Shown: one piece after another, positions 47,803 through 57,411 of the stretch
Position numbering within the stretch: position 1 is the first letter of the stretch
Layout: every line of letters starts with the position of its first letter
Origin: Turbatrix aceti
Lineage: Eukaryota > Nematoda > Chromadorea > Rhabditida > Panagrolaimidae
Assembly (NCBI GenBank): GCA_963969345.1
Contig: OZ017769.1
Span: 8,249,725-8,313,724 of the forward strand
Length of the DNA: 64,000 nucleotides
Direction: 5' to 3'
The notes under the pieces: model-generated
Seen by the model: only the letters and a program-made list of their open reading frames with translations
Databases searched by the model: none
What the model was told of the DNA's origin: nothing
Position numbers and translations under genes: made by a program

Positions 47803-48806
47803 ATGCCAGCACCACCACGGACGGTGGCTTCAAGCCCCAACATCATAAAAACCAAGATCGTATCCGCCGGTGCTTCGGGTATGCCAAGGACGAGGTTTGA
47901 CGTTAGTCGACGCCAACGATTTTTGCTTCATTGCAGGCGTCGGCAAGACATCCATACTCATGGCGATGAAGCACGAAGAACTCCCGCAGTATGCTTCTGT
48001 CACGATTGGTGTTGATCTCGTGTATCGTATGATGTGAGTTACGATCGCGATATGGGTTTTGAGCAGGGATGATAAATGTTTGTCAAATAACATCGCTTTT
48101 GACACCGTTAAACTAATTTTACTCCATTTTTGTTCGTTTTCCGTTCGGGAAAATATGGAAAAAATTACCGAACAGAAAAAATCGAATGTGATAATCGCAG
48201 TCAACTTTTTCAGCCCGTGGGGACACCGAATGTTCAGCCTCCAAATCTGGGACACCGCCGGCCAGGAACAATTTCGATCGATCGTGCCTTTGTACTCAAA
48301 AAACGCCCGTGGTGCCCTGCTGATTTTCGACATTACGAATAGGAAAAGCTTCGATGTTGTGGAGGAGTGCCTCAGAGGTGAGTGTCCTGTCACCTGTCAC
48401 TCAATCATATTTTTTGAATCTTACAAAAGTCTGTAAAGTGGACGGCACGGCACATGTTGCCCAATCAGGCCGACAAATCAATCATTGGCACCCACTTCAA
48501 TGCCCAGTTTCAGAGGTAGAACGCGGCGCACAACGGCCGATGTGCGCAGTGGTGGTTGTGGGAAACAAGGTGGACCTGTCGCCCAACCGACAGGTGTCGT
48601 ACGACGAGGGATACAACGTTGCGCGGTGCCTGGGCGGAGAGTACTTCGAAATGTCTGCTGTCCAGCAACAAGGAGTCGAAAATGCCATACTCATGTCGCT
48701 CGCATCCCAGCTGAATGCCGCAATCGAGCGCGAAGATGTCTGCGCCGTCAGTCTGGCAAACAATTCGTTAAGCGTTTCAAAAAGCAACAAAAAATGTGCT
48801 TGTTGA
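47803..48806 (+). CDS. Rab-like small GTPase 1
   Basis: Four exons, 47803..47878, 47937..48033, 48214..48377 and 48514..48806, encode 209 residues. G motifs are GASGVGKTS (P-loop), a switch I threonine in [22 protein letters not shown] and MSA, so nucleotide binding and hydrolysis look intact. It ends in Cys-Ala-Cys, the CXC type of geranylgeranylation signal, so it should act on membranes of the vesicle pathway. Effector-loop residues do not match any Rab group I can name. Introns after the P-loop glycine and in switch I are shared with gene 2 next door, which marks tandem duplication. Confidence 0.85.
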
Positions 48807-49390
48807 TCATTTTGTGCTTTTTCGTTTATTTTCATTCTTGTTTGCTGTTTGCGTATTATTTTGTGCCCCCTGTTTACGTCATAGTAAATAAATCCGTCGA
48901 TGTTTCACTAAAAAGGCAGTTCCTATCGAAACAAACCCCATAAAACGTCCTGGCAAAATGTGAAAGTGTTCGCTTTCGTGTTTTTGCCATAGTTTTTTTC
49001 CATGATTGATTTCAAATTAGCGTTACCAACCTCTGTTATCCGTTTGAAACCTGTTTTGTCCTACCTTAAAAAATTTTTACCTTTGAGTCATTTATTAATA
49101 TTGTGACTCAGCAAAAAAACGAGTAACCACTTTTTTTGTATTTTTTCCATAAAATTTCAATCCTGCACCTGTGTTGCAAGCGTTTGTTTGCTAATCGGCC
49201 GCCTGATCTGTCGCCGGTCGGGAACGATCGCGTCTGTCGCGTGACTCATTGCGGCGGGCTGCTGTCTGGAGTTCGCCAGTTGCACGCGTATGACTAAAAA
49301 ATCTTCGCTGGTGTACTTATATACGTTTAATCAAATCAAACTTCATAGTGAGTTCACGTCCTTCTTTCATCATCTAAATACAGCACCGCC
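48807..49390. other. Spacer between Rab-like genes 1 and 2
   Basis: AT-rich; includes AATAAA-like sequence near 48888 after gene 1. No further gene seen. Confidence 0.5.
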
Positions 49391-50401
49391 ATGTTTCTTA
49401 AACCCGACAGATTCAAGATCGTCACTGTCGGCAATTCTGGTACTTTTTTCCTGACTTTTTTTCATTAAAAAATTTGAAAATTGAGTTTTCAGGAGTCGGC
49501 AAGACGTCTATCATACTGAGAATCGAGGGCTGCGAGTTTGTGCCGAAAACAATTGAGGCGTCTCTCGGCGCTAACTACATCTCGCATGAAGTGTGAGTTT
49601 CTGTTTTTTTTGTAATGGTTGTTTGGTGCTACGCAATTACATTTTTTTGATTTCTTAGTTCATTTTAATGCATAGTTTTATCGAAAAGTTGTTTAGTGCA
49701 ACAAGAAATCCTCTGATTTTAACTGAAAGTATATATATATATTTTTTTTAAATGTAAAATCAGTTTTTTACACAGCAATGTGTTTTACGTTTTTTAACGA
49801 TTTCAGGAGCAGAAACAATCACCGAATTCTCCTCCTCAACCTCTGGGACACGGCAGGACAGGAGCGCTTTCGCTCGATGGTCTCGCTCTACACGAGGAAT
49901 GCTCGAGGCGCCATTGTCGTCTACGACATCACGAATCGCCAGAGCTTCTACGACGTGCCTATCTGGCTTCGAGGTTTGTTTTTTCATTGTTTGGTTTCTC
50001 AACAGGATTTCTACCGTTTCTAAGCGAAGGATGAACGCCAAAAATTTACGATAATTGATCTTCTTTTTTTTAATTTACGATTTACTTTTTCAGAAGTCCG
50101 TCAGGGCACTGATAAAGTGCTGGAAACGATCGTCATCATCGGCAACAAGTGTGAATTGAACGATAAACGCAAAGTTTCGGTCGAAGAAGGCAAGAAACTC
50201 GCCAAAGACCTTGGCGCAGAGTTCTTCGAAACTTCGGCAAATGAAAATGCGGGTATCGACAAATTTCTCCGATTTATTTGCCGACAAGTTCTGAATGTTA
50301 TGAAGCGTGACGCCGAGATCGAAGCAAAGTCCCGCTCGCTGTCCCTTGCAGATTCCTATGAATCGGAACCTGATGACAACAAGTGTTGCCGTCTGATGTG
50401 A
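49391..50401 (+). CDS. Rab-like small GTPase 2
   Basis: Exons 49391..49439, 49493..49592, 49807..49973 and 50094..50401 encode 207 residues. Motifs: GNSGVGKTS, WDTAGQERF (complete Rab switch II), VYDITNRQSF, GNKCEL in place of NKxD (Glu for Asp), and ETSA. It ends KCCRLM, a paired-cysteine prenylation signal. The NKCE change at the guanine-specificity motif is unusual and may loosen nucleotide choice. Start context GCCGCCATG is good. Exon boundaries correspond to those of gene 1. Confidence 0.87.
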
Positions 50402-50577
50402 TGCCAATCAACAAGTTGAGTTACGATCGTTTTTTTGCACTTTGTACATTTTCACACGGGAGAATTTCACGAGGTTTTTGTTTTGCACTTTTTTCATCCA
50501 TTATTTCAGTTTTGTTCATTTTTGTTGTTCATATGAACATTTGCTTGATAAATTCTTGGATCCCGAACGTTTATTTT

Positions 50578-50760
50578 TGCAGTACGGGCGAGGGGACAGG
50601 TGCTTTTTTGGGTATCATGGGGTCTTATCAGTATTCTGGTTGGCAACAAATGCGACGTGAAGGTGAAGGTAAACCACCTTTTCGAGATTTTTTGCTCCGA
50701 CGAACATTTGGGTCGAAAACGTGCGGGCAAAAAAAAATTCTATCCCATATCGATAACGAT
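50578..50760 (+). pseudogene. Fragment of a Rab-like GTPase gene
   Basis: After a TATCAG acceptor-like site the plus strand encodes ILVGNKCDVKVKVNHL, a G4 (NKxD) motif in typical Rab context, then loses similarity. No P-loop, switch or G5 region is attached. It lies between complete genes 2 and 3 and is a likely relic of an extra tandem copy. Confidence 0.55.
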
Positions 50761-50924
50761 TTGGCAGTTATACATTTTTTTGCACAAATGATGTGGAATT
50801 GATGATTGCGATATACTAGTACGAGAAGCAACGCCTTTGCAAACATAGTGCTATAAAAATCAACTCTTCGTGATACCTGACAATTATTTTTTCATATTTT
50901 TTTGTATATGAAAAAATCAAAAAA

Positions 50925-51632
50925 ATGGTGCTGCCGAAATATTACTCGCCAATCGCCTTGATCGGAGACAGTTTGTTTTAGATTTTTTTATATTTACTTT
51001 GGATGACAAAAGTCGCTTCAGGATACGTCGAAAAGACGACGTTGATGTATCGGATGTGCGGTTGGTATGAGCCACATCCCCAGGTGACGATTGGTATGGA
51101 TCACATTAAGAGTTCTATCATAGCGCATGGACAGACTTTCCGGGTACGGTACTTGGATCCATCTGGAAGTCTTCCAAAGATGGCACTAGTGGCTCGCATG
51201 ATTCAAAGCGCCGTCGTAGCAATCATTGTCTACGACATCAGCGATCGCTCATCGTTTGTTTCTGTTCAAGAGTGGCGAGACGGCAAGTTATCACCGAAAA
51301 TGTATAATAAATATTTTGTTGATTTTTGTTTTTTAGTGGCGACCAAAGCACAGATAGGAACAATCGCCCTGGTCGGAAACAAAACTGACAAAGCTTCAGA
51401 GCGTGTGGTATCCTATGACGAAGGTGCAAAACTCGCCGAGCGTATTGGTGCCACTTTTTTCGAGACTAACGTATCGGAGAACAAAGGCGTGGAAGATTTG
51501 AAGAATTGGCTCACGGACCAGCCAATTCTTCTATTATCTTACCCCGTGGCGAAAACTACTTCTTTGTGGTATAGAGTTAAAACATTATATGATATGATAA
51601 AAAATGTATTCGAGACATTTACGCCCATATAG
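50925..51632 (+). CDS. Divergent Rab-like GTPase 3 (degenerate motifs, no prenylation site)
   Basis: Exons 50925..50970, 51022..51282 and 51337..51632 encode 200 residues. The P-loop reads GDRYVEKTT: the invariant Gly before Lys is Glu. Switch II reads LDPSGSL instead of WDTAGQE, losing the catalytic Gln. GNKTDK is kept, but G5 reads ETNVS. No C-terminal cysteine is present. The last intron has a GCAAGT donor (GC-AG type), is 54 nt and lacks stops, so retention would simply add 18 residues. Gene 4 has a GTGAGT intron at the same place. A pseudo-GTPase role or decay are both possible. Confidence 0.7.
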
Positions 51633-52420
51633 GTATACGTGGACGTCATTTGTGCCTCCTAACATCTGGTCTAATGATAACTAACCACTGAGTAATGGTG
51701 AAATAAATAAATAAATAAATAAAATGTACTTGTACGTGATGCCAAATAAAGCTGATCTTTTGGAATTACTGAAGATTCTACAATACTTTTTGGTTTCCGT
51801 CGATCGGTAATTTCCCTTTCTATGACATAAAAAAAAATTGACGTCGAACAAGTAAAATATCCCAAAAATGCACAAATATGGAAAAAAGAACGCAAAATTA
51901 CCAAAAAAAATACGTTCAAAAGGTATGTATTTTTCGTTTTAGGACAAATTGACAGCGCTTTTTGAAATTTTTTGAAATTCTTTTTTATTCGGTTTTGAAC
52001 TCGAAATCAATTTTCCCGTGCGCAACGACTTTTTTTCACGTGAGCTTCATTTGGCAGCAGATTTCGAAACACATCTCATGATCTCACATTCATGGGCATT
52101 GACAATTTTTGTTACGCCCTGCAATAAACTCGCACTACTTTTCATGTACACAGTGAAATATATAGTACATATAAAACTCGACACTTTGCGATACATACCT
52201 GACCGTTATTTCTTTCATATGGTTTTTTTCGTGCGTGATAAATACACGAGCACAAGGATCTTTCTTCTTTTATGGACGTTTGTTTGTTTGTACGCAACGT
52301 GCGACCGGTTGAACCGCGTTCTTTCTGTTGAAAACTTTCACGATTTCTTGTTTTTATATGACATGTTTTTATCAGGTGATACACGAAAGATCAAAATCAT
52401 CATCCTCCGCGACGGTGACT
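51633..52420. other. Spacer between Rab-like genes 3 and 4
   Basis: AT-rich, containing a retroelement tail at 51670; no gene recognised. Confidence 0.5.
51670..51725 (+). repeat. Retroelement 3'-end fragment (copy 2) with AAATA tail
   Basis: Matches 32789-32829 and continues into a run of AAATA units, about 30 bp after the stop codon of Rab-like gene 3. Confidence 0.65.
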
Positions 52421-53185
52421 ATGGCGTCGAAGGATCGGCTGCACATTGTCTTGCTTGGCGATAGTTTGTTTTTGTTTTTTTCTATTTACTTTGAAACTTT
52501 GGATGACGAGGGTTCGTTTCAGGAAACATCGGGAAGACGTCGCTGATGCACCTGCTCTGCGGTAAGAATCTCTCAAAACCCAGTGTGACGCTTGGCATGG
52601 AGTTTCACTGCGTCGAGGCCCAGGCACATGGACAGACGTTCAAGCTGTTGTTTTTGGATCCGGCTGGAGGCAGGCTTTATACGGCGTATGTCAAGTGCTG
52701 CGTACGACGAGTTCACGCACTTTTTCTTGTCTACGACGTCAGGGATCGTGATTCGTTTAATTCTATTCAGAAATGGCTGGACTGTGAGTTATTACTAAAA
52801 GTCGATCTTCTTTATATTGTATATTTTTTTAGTGGCGACCGAATCATGCGAGCACCCGATTGGAACGATCGCCCTGATCGGCAACGGAAGCGACGCAGAA
52901 CCTTCCCAGCGTGTGATATCCCACGAAGAAGGCGCAGAACTTGCCCAGCGAATCGGCGCGACTTTTTTCGAGACTTCTGCTCTGAAAAACGAAGGCGTGG
53001 AAGACGTAAAGAATTGGCTCCAGAATCAGCTCTTGTCCTGCATCGCTGATTATTACTTTGTTGTCTGGAGCGATGTCGCAAACTACATTCCACCCAGACA
53101 GTCGCTCTGGGACTGGCTGATGCCGAGAACGTCTCACTACAAGAACATCGCCTTGGCCAAGCCTCCTCACAAACATGTCGAATAA
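52421..53185 (+). CDS. Divergent Rab-like GTPase 4 (no prenylation site)
   Basis: Exons 52421..52463, 52523..52783 and 52833..53185 encode 218 residues. The P-loop GDRNIGKTS is complete, but switch II reads LDPAGGR (catalytic Gln lost) and G4 reads GNGSDA (Lys lost); G5 ETSA is kept. The C-terminus is extended with aromatic and basic residues (SLWDWLMPRTSHYKN) and ends HKHVE without cysteines. It is the closest relative of gene 3, sharing intron positions and the IGTIAL and ERIGATFFET-like blocks. It is likely a membrane-independent, slow or non-hydrolysing GTPase. Confidence 0.75.
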
Positions 53186-53604
53186 CGGGGTGTTTTTTGC
53201 TTTTGAAACCCGGGTAAAAAAATTTGTTCATTCTGGGATACAAAATTTGACTTGTACGTGATTGCCATGCGTGTTGCCAAGTAAAGCTGCTGTTTTACCG
53301 GAGGTGAATTGGAGATTTTTAACGGTTTGATACTGGATTTTACTTTTTTTTGCGGAAGGATGGGCGAATACCCCAACACTCCTTTCACAGATCTAAAGCT
53401 CCATACTTTGTATTGTTCCCTAAGAATGCCTTATAAGGTATTTGGAAGATCTTCGAACGAATATGGACCATAAAAATACCCTATAGGACAAAAAGCGGGG
53501 AATGGTTTGACGACGCGTCGCGGCGCAGCATCGCGCAGCCATATGGCAGCGTATGAATCTTATAAGCCAAAAATATGATCTTACGGACTTGTATTTTTTT
53601 ATTT
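53186..53604. other. AT-rich spacer
   Basis: Between Rab-like gene 4 and the nested MITEs; nothing recognised beyond a CTTATAAGG-rich patch near 53420. Confidence 0.5.
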
Positions 53605-54601
53605 TCTGCGATCAAGGTGTTGCAAATCGTGTACTTTACACGCACGCACGACACGAAGCTATTAGGCGACGTCGTGTCGTGTAGCTTTGAATTTCCCTAC
53701 ACGACACGATCGTCGTGTGCTACACGACGTCGCCTCGTGCGATCGTGTAGCTGTTACACGACACGACACGGCATGCCGCTTTTCGACAGCCAAATTATGT
53801 AAAATTTTACAATTTTTTACTTCTTTTTTTATTGTATAGAAAAATGTTCCACGTGTTATCATTCTGATCGAAATTTTGCCTTGAAACCTTCCTAAACGTC
53901 GCGACGCGTCGTGTCGTGTAGCTCGCCTCGTGTCGTCGTGTAGCTTTCAAACCTACACGACAGGCGATGTCGTGTAGTACCAAGGTGTTGCATCGCGCTC
54001 GCTCATGCTCGCGCGGGCGGCTCGCTCACGGACTTGAGCGGGCCGCTCAATGAATTTGAATAGCGGCCGCTCTCGTGAGCGCCCGCTCACGCTCAGGATG
54101 TAGCGGCCGCTCACCCGCTCTCGGGAGCGGGAGCGGCCGCTCTCGAGGGCGGCCGCCCAAGTCAGATTTCAAGGAATAAGCGGACGCTTATATTTTTTTC
54201 ACTGAAAATAAGCAATCCATGAAATTTTCTGTTGAGGAATCAAGATTTTTTGCATAAGTATTCCGCAAAATCATTCATTTGAGGTGATTTCCAGAGCAAC
54301 GCTTATAAAAGCGGATGATTTCCAGAGCACCGCTCTCGGGAGCGGAAGCGGCCGCTCTCGAGAGCGGCCGCCCAACTTTTTTTTTTGAGCGTCCGCTCTC
54401 GTGAGCGGCCGCTCAACTTTTTGGATGAGCGGAAGCTACGTTGAGCGCCCGCTTTCGAATCATTCCGCTCCGCCCGCGCTCGGGAGCGCGATGCAACACC
54501 TTGTGTAGTACACGACATCGCCTCCTACACGACATCAAAATCTTACACGAGTTCAAATTAACATTTTTGCGCTACACAAAATGCAACACCTTGTCTGCGA
54601 T
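53605..54601. mobile_element. hAT-like MITE, CAAGGTGTTGCA family, ACACGAC-rich (outer element)
   Basis: Spans 53613-54593 with ends CAAGGTGTTGCAAATCGTGTA and, at the right, TACACAAAATGCAACACCTTG. An exact 8-bp duplication TCTGCGAT flanks it (53605-53612 and 54594-54601). Its own interior, left and right of the nested copy, consists largely of ACACGAC/GTCGTGT motifs in both orientations. Confidence 0.9.
53973..54511. mobile_element. hAT-like MITE, CAAGGTGTTGCA family, GAGCGGCCGCTC-rich (nested)
   Basis: Spans 53981-54503, ends CAAGGTGTTGCATCGCGCTC and GAGCGCGATGCAACACCTTG, with an exact 8-bp duplication TGTAGTAC on both sides. Its outer thirds are built from GAGCGGCCGCTC-like palindromic motifs; the core is AT-rich. 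It inserted into the outer element, so it is younger. Confidence 0.92.
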
Positions 54602-56353
54602 GCGAAAAACTATCAAGTTTGGTTTTGATGCCGGCAACCTGCACGTGCAACAAAATGAATCGAGCAAATTTTTTTCAAAAACTTTGGTTTTCCTATGGCA
54701 AGAGCGATTTGCCCGTTTGTTTTCCTAATTAATGTCCGTGATTTGTCTGTAATATTACTTAGTTTTGTCACCTATGAACTACTGTTTTCAGATTCTCATC
54801 TACGACGGCCCCCTGCTTCTCGTTTTGTTAAGTAATTTTTTTTTTCGTTTATTTTTGTCGTACAATACGTGAATTTGTAAATAAAAAAAATGGCATATGG
54901 CTCTTGTTGAAGATCATGGGTTTTACAAACCCTTTAATATCCGTTATTTTTTTGGTAATCATTTTTTGTATTTATGTGTTGTGATGAATTGTCAATAAAC
55001 TTTTATTTAAAATAATATAGAAATGGGTTGCACAAACCCTATAATATCTTTTTTTGCTAAAACATACGATTATTGTGATTTCGCTCACACAAACTAACTT
55101 TTTTTAGACTTTTCAGAATAATTTTTCGGTAAGTTTTGTTTTACAAAAAAAATAAGAAATTTTTATTGGGTTTCATTCAATTTTTTTCAGTAAAATTTGG
55201 TAAGTTCTTTTCCGAAATCATGGATATTTATAAAATTGTAATGACTTTTTCAGTATTTTTTTCAGATTTCCGTATGTTTTTTTTTGAAAAATGGGGTTGA
55301 ACAAATATTTTTTTCCTTTTTTTTTCTTTTTGAGTGGCATTACAAAAAGTAACGTATTTTCTGTTTTTGCAGATTCTCATTAACCTCGACAACTATCGAA
55401 CCGCTACTCAAGCTCATCATTTTGAAGTAAACGTCATTACAGGTAACATTTTGTCTACAAAATCTTTGAGCACGTTTTACCGGCACATTTTGGTTTCAGA
55501 TGCGAAATCACCGTGACATCGACAACTTTCGATACTGCCCCATGACATGAATCCGACCGGCAATCAGCTCGTCAAATTTACCAGGTCTGTTTGAAACTGG
55601 AGTTGGGTGAATATCGGAGCATCCACAGTTTTTTGCTGTATAAATGGTAGCCAGTGATAGCCCCACTCAACTCCAGACGGGGAAATTGTTTGTTTAAAAT
55701 TGAAAGGGCAAAATTTATCATGGCATCCACAGCGTTATGCTGCAGAAATGGTAGCCAGTGAGATTTTTGTCATTTTCAATTTGAAACAAAAAAAAACTTG
55801 GTTTGAGTCGCGCGCGCTGCAAAAAAAATACAAGTTCTTGTACGATCTTACAACTGCCATACGGAACGCTCGAGCAGCGTTCTGACCGGACGCGCGCGTC
55901 TTCCATTTTTTATCTAACGGTTCGTATACGAGTGAAAATTGGATCTAAAGGTCCGTATAAGAAAGAAAAAGAACCTTTCATGATTCATACGAAGGTTCTT
56001 AAAAACAGCCTGTATGGAGCATTAGGTCGTCGAAAGGAGTGTTGGGGTAGTTGTTTTTTTTGTTCGCAAACAAATATGAAATTTTTTATCAATTCTGCAA
56101 AAAAATGACTCAATTTTTGGAGTAAAAAAATTGAAAAAATTCGGTAATTCACGTTTTTCTCGTTTTGGATTTTGTCATTTTTTACTTTGTTCGCTATCTA
56201 TCGCGAATAAAAAATTTTATGAAGAATTTGTTAGCATACGAACATGAAAAACAAAAAATTTAATTTGTGCAACAACGAACACGAACGAACGTTTGTGCAC
56301 ATTTTTTACGATACTAAATTTAATCCTTTATTTTGCAGGTTGCAAAATCCACA
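54602..56353 (+). other. AT-rich DNA with repeat copy Y, up to the RPE gene
   Basis: No gene recognised. The main content is repeat copy Y (54880-55770). 55770-56330 is AT-rich sequence with no coding character; TTTTGCAG at 56331-56338 is a candidate trans-splice acceptor for RPE. Confidence 0.5.
54880..55770 (+). repeat. Repeat family with micro-exon-like splice pairs (copy Y)
   Basis: Related to 34480-35410. After two GGGTT...CAAACCCT blocks (54919 and 55025) come acceptor-donor pairs enclosing 12 nt (55117-55128), 9 nt (55191-55199) and 6 nt (55266-55271), then an acceptor at 55371-55372. GCATCCACAG...CTG...GGTAGCCAGTG motifs occur at about 55619 and 55723. Confidence 0.55.
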
Positions 56354-57155
56354 ATGTCCCCCAAGCTGAAGGCGATCATCTGCCCGTCGATCCTGAACGC
56401 GGATCTGGCGAACCTGGCAACCGAGTGCCGAAAGCTGCTCTCCGCTGGCGCGGATTACCTTCACCTGGATGTCATGGACGGTCATTTCGTGCCGAACCTC
56501 ACATTTGGTCACCCAGTCGTCGACTGCCTCAGACAGCAGCTCGGGCCCACTCCGGTGAGTTTTTTTCATAGTTTTGGGCCTTGAGAAATCCGTGTGCAGT
56601 TCCTAGACGTGCACCTGATGGTCAGTGCCCCCGGTCAGTGGCTGCCGCCGATGGCCAAAGCCGGAGCCAATCAGTTCACCTTTCACTGGGAGGCCGTACA
56701 CGACCACGGCGGAGATGCCGAAGTCAGCGAGCTCATCGCCAAGATTCGGGCCGCCGGGTTGAAAGTTGGACTCGCTATCAAGCCCAAAACTGAGGTAAAA
56801 CCCCTCTAAAATGAGTTTTTAGAGTTCTAATTCAAGTTTTATGTTTCAGGTGTCCGTGCTCTTTCCCTTCGCAGAATCCATCGACACAGCCCTCATAATG
56901 ACGGTCGAGCCGGGATTCGGAGGCCAAAAATTCATGTCTGACATGATGCCCAAGGTCAGGACACTCCGCGAGAAGTATCCGGCGCTCAACATCCAGGTGG
57001 ACGGTGGCGTTTCGGCCAGCAACATTGGGGAGTGCGCCGAGGCGGGTGCCAATCTCATAGTCAGCGGCACGGGCATCATAAAGGCGAAAGACCAGGAAGA
57101 GGTCATGGACGTCATGAGGAACGCTGTCGAGAAGGCCATCGACTCCCGCTTGTAA
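56354..57155 (+). CDS. rpe: Ribulose-phosphate 3-epimerase
   Basis: Interconverts ribulose 5-phosphate and xylulose 5-phosphate in the pentose phosphate pathway; cytosolic TIM barrel. Exons 56354..56554, 56600..56794 and 56850..57155 give 233 residues, the usual size. Family motifs: [13 protein letters not shown], the metal-binding [22 protein letters not shown], the second metal His in [17 protein letters not shown] and VDGGV, with SGTGI near the phosphate site. The ATG was chosen because the match starts right after it. Confidence 0.97.
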
Positions 57156-57411
57156 ACCGCTGGCGGCATTTGTTGTTGTACTTTTTATTTAGTATTCATT
57201 CCATTTGTAGTGTTTTTGTTAAAAATATATAAACAAACGCGTAAAACGATAAAATACGGCAAAACGAATGAAAAAGAGAAAAAAGACAAATTCAATACTC
57301 CCGCCGCGAAAAAATGCCTGCGCGCTGCGCACTCATTTTTGCTTTTCTGAAAATCCCGACAAATTTCGTTGCTTTTCAACTGTCCTGGAGCCTCGCTATC
57401 TGCTTCCTACG

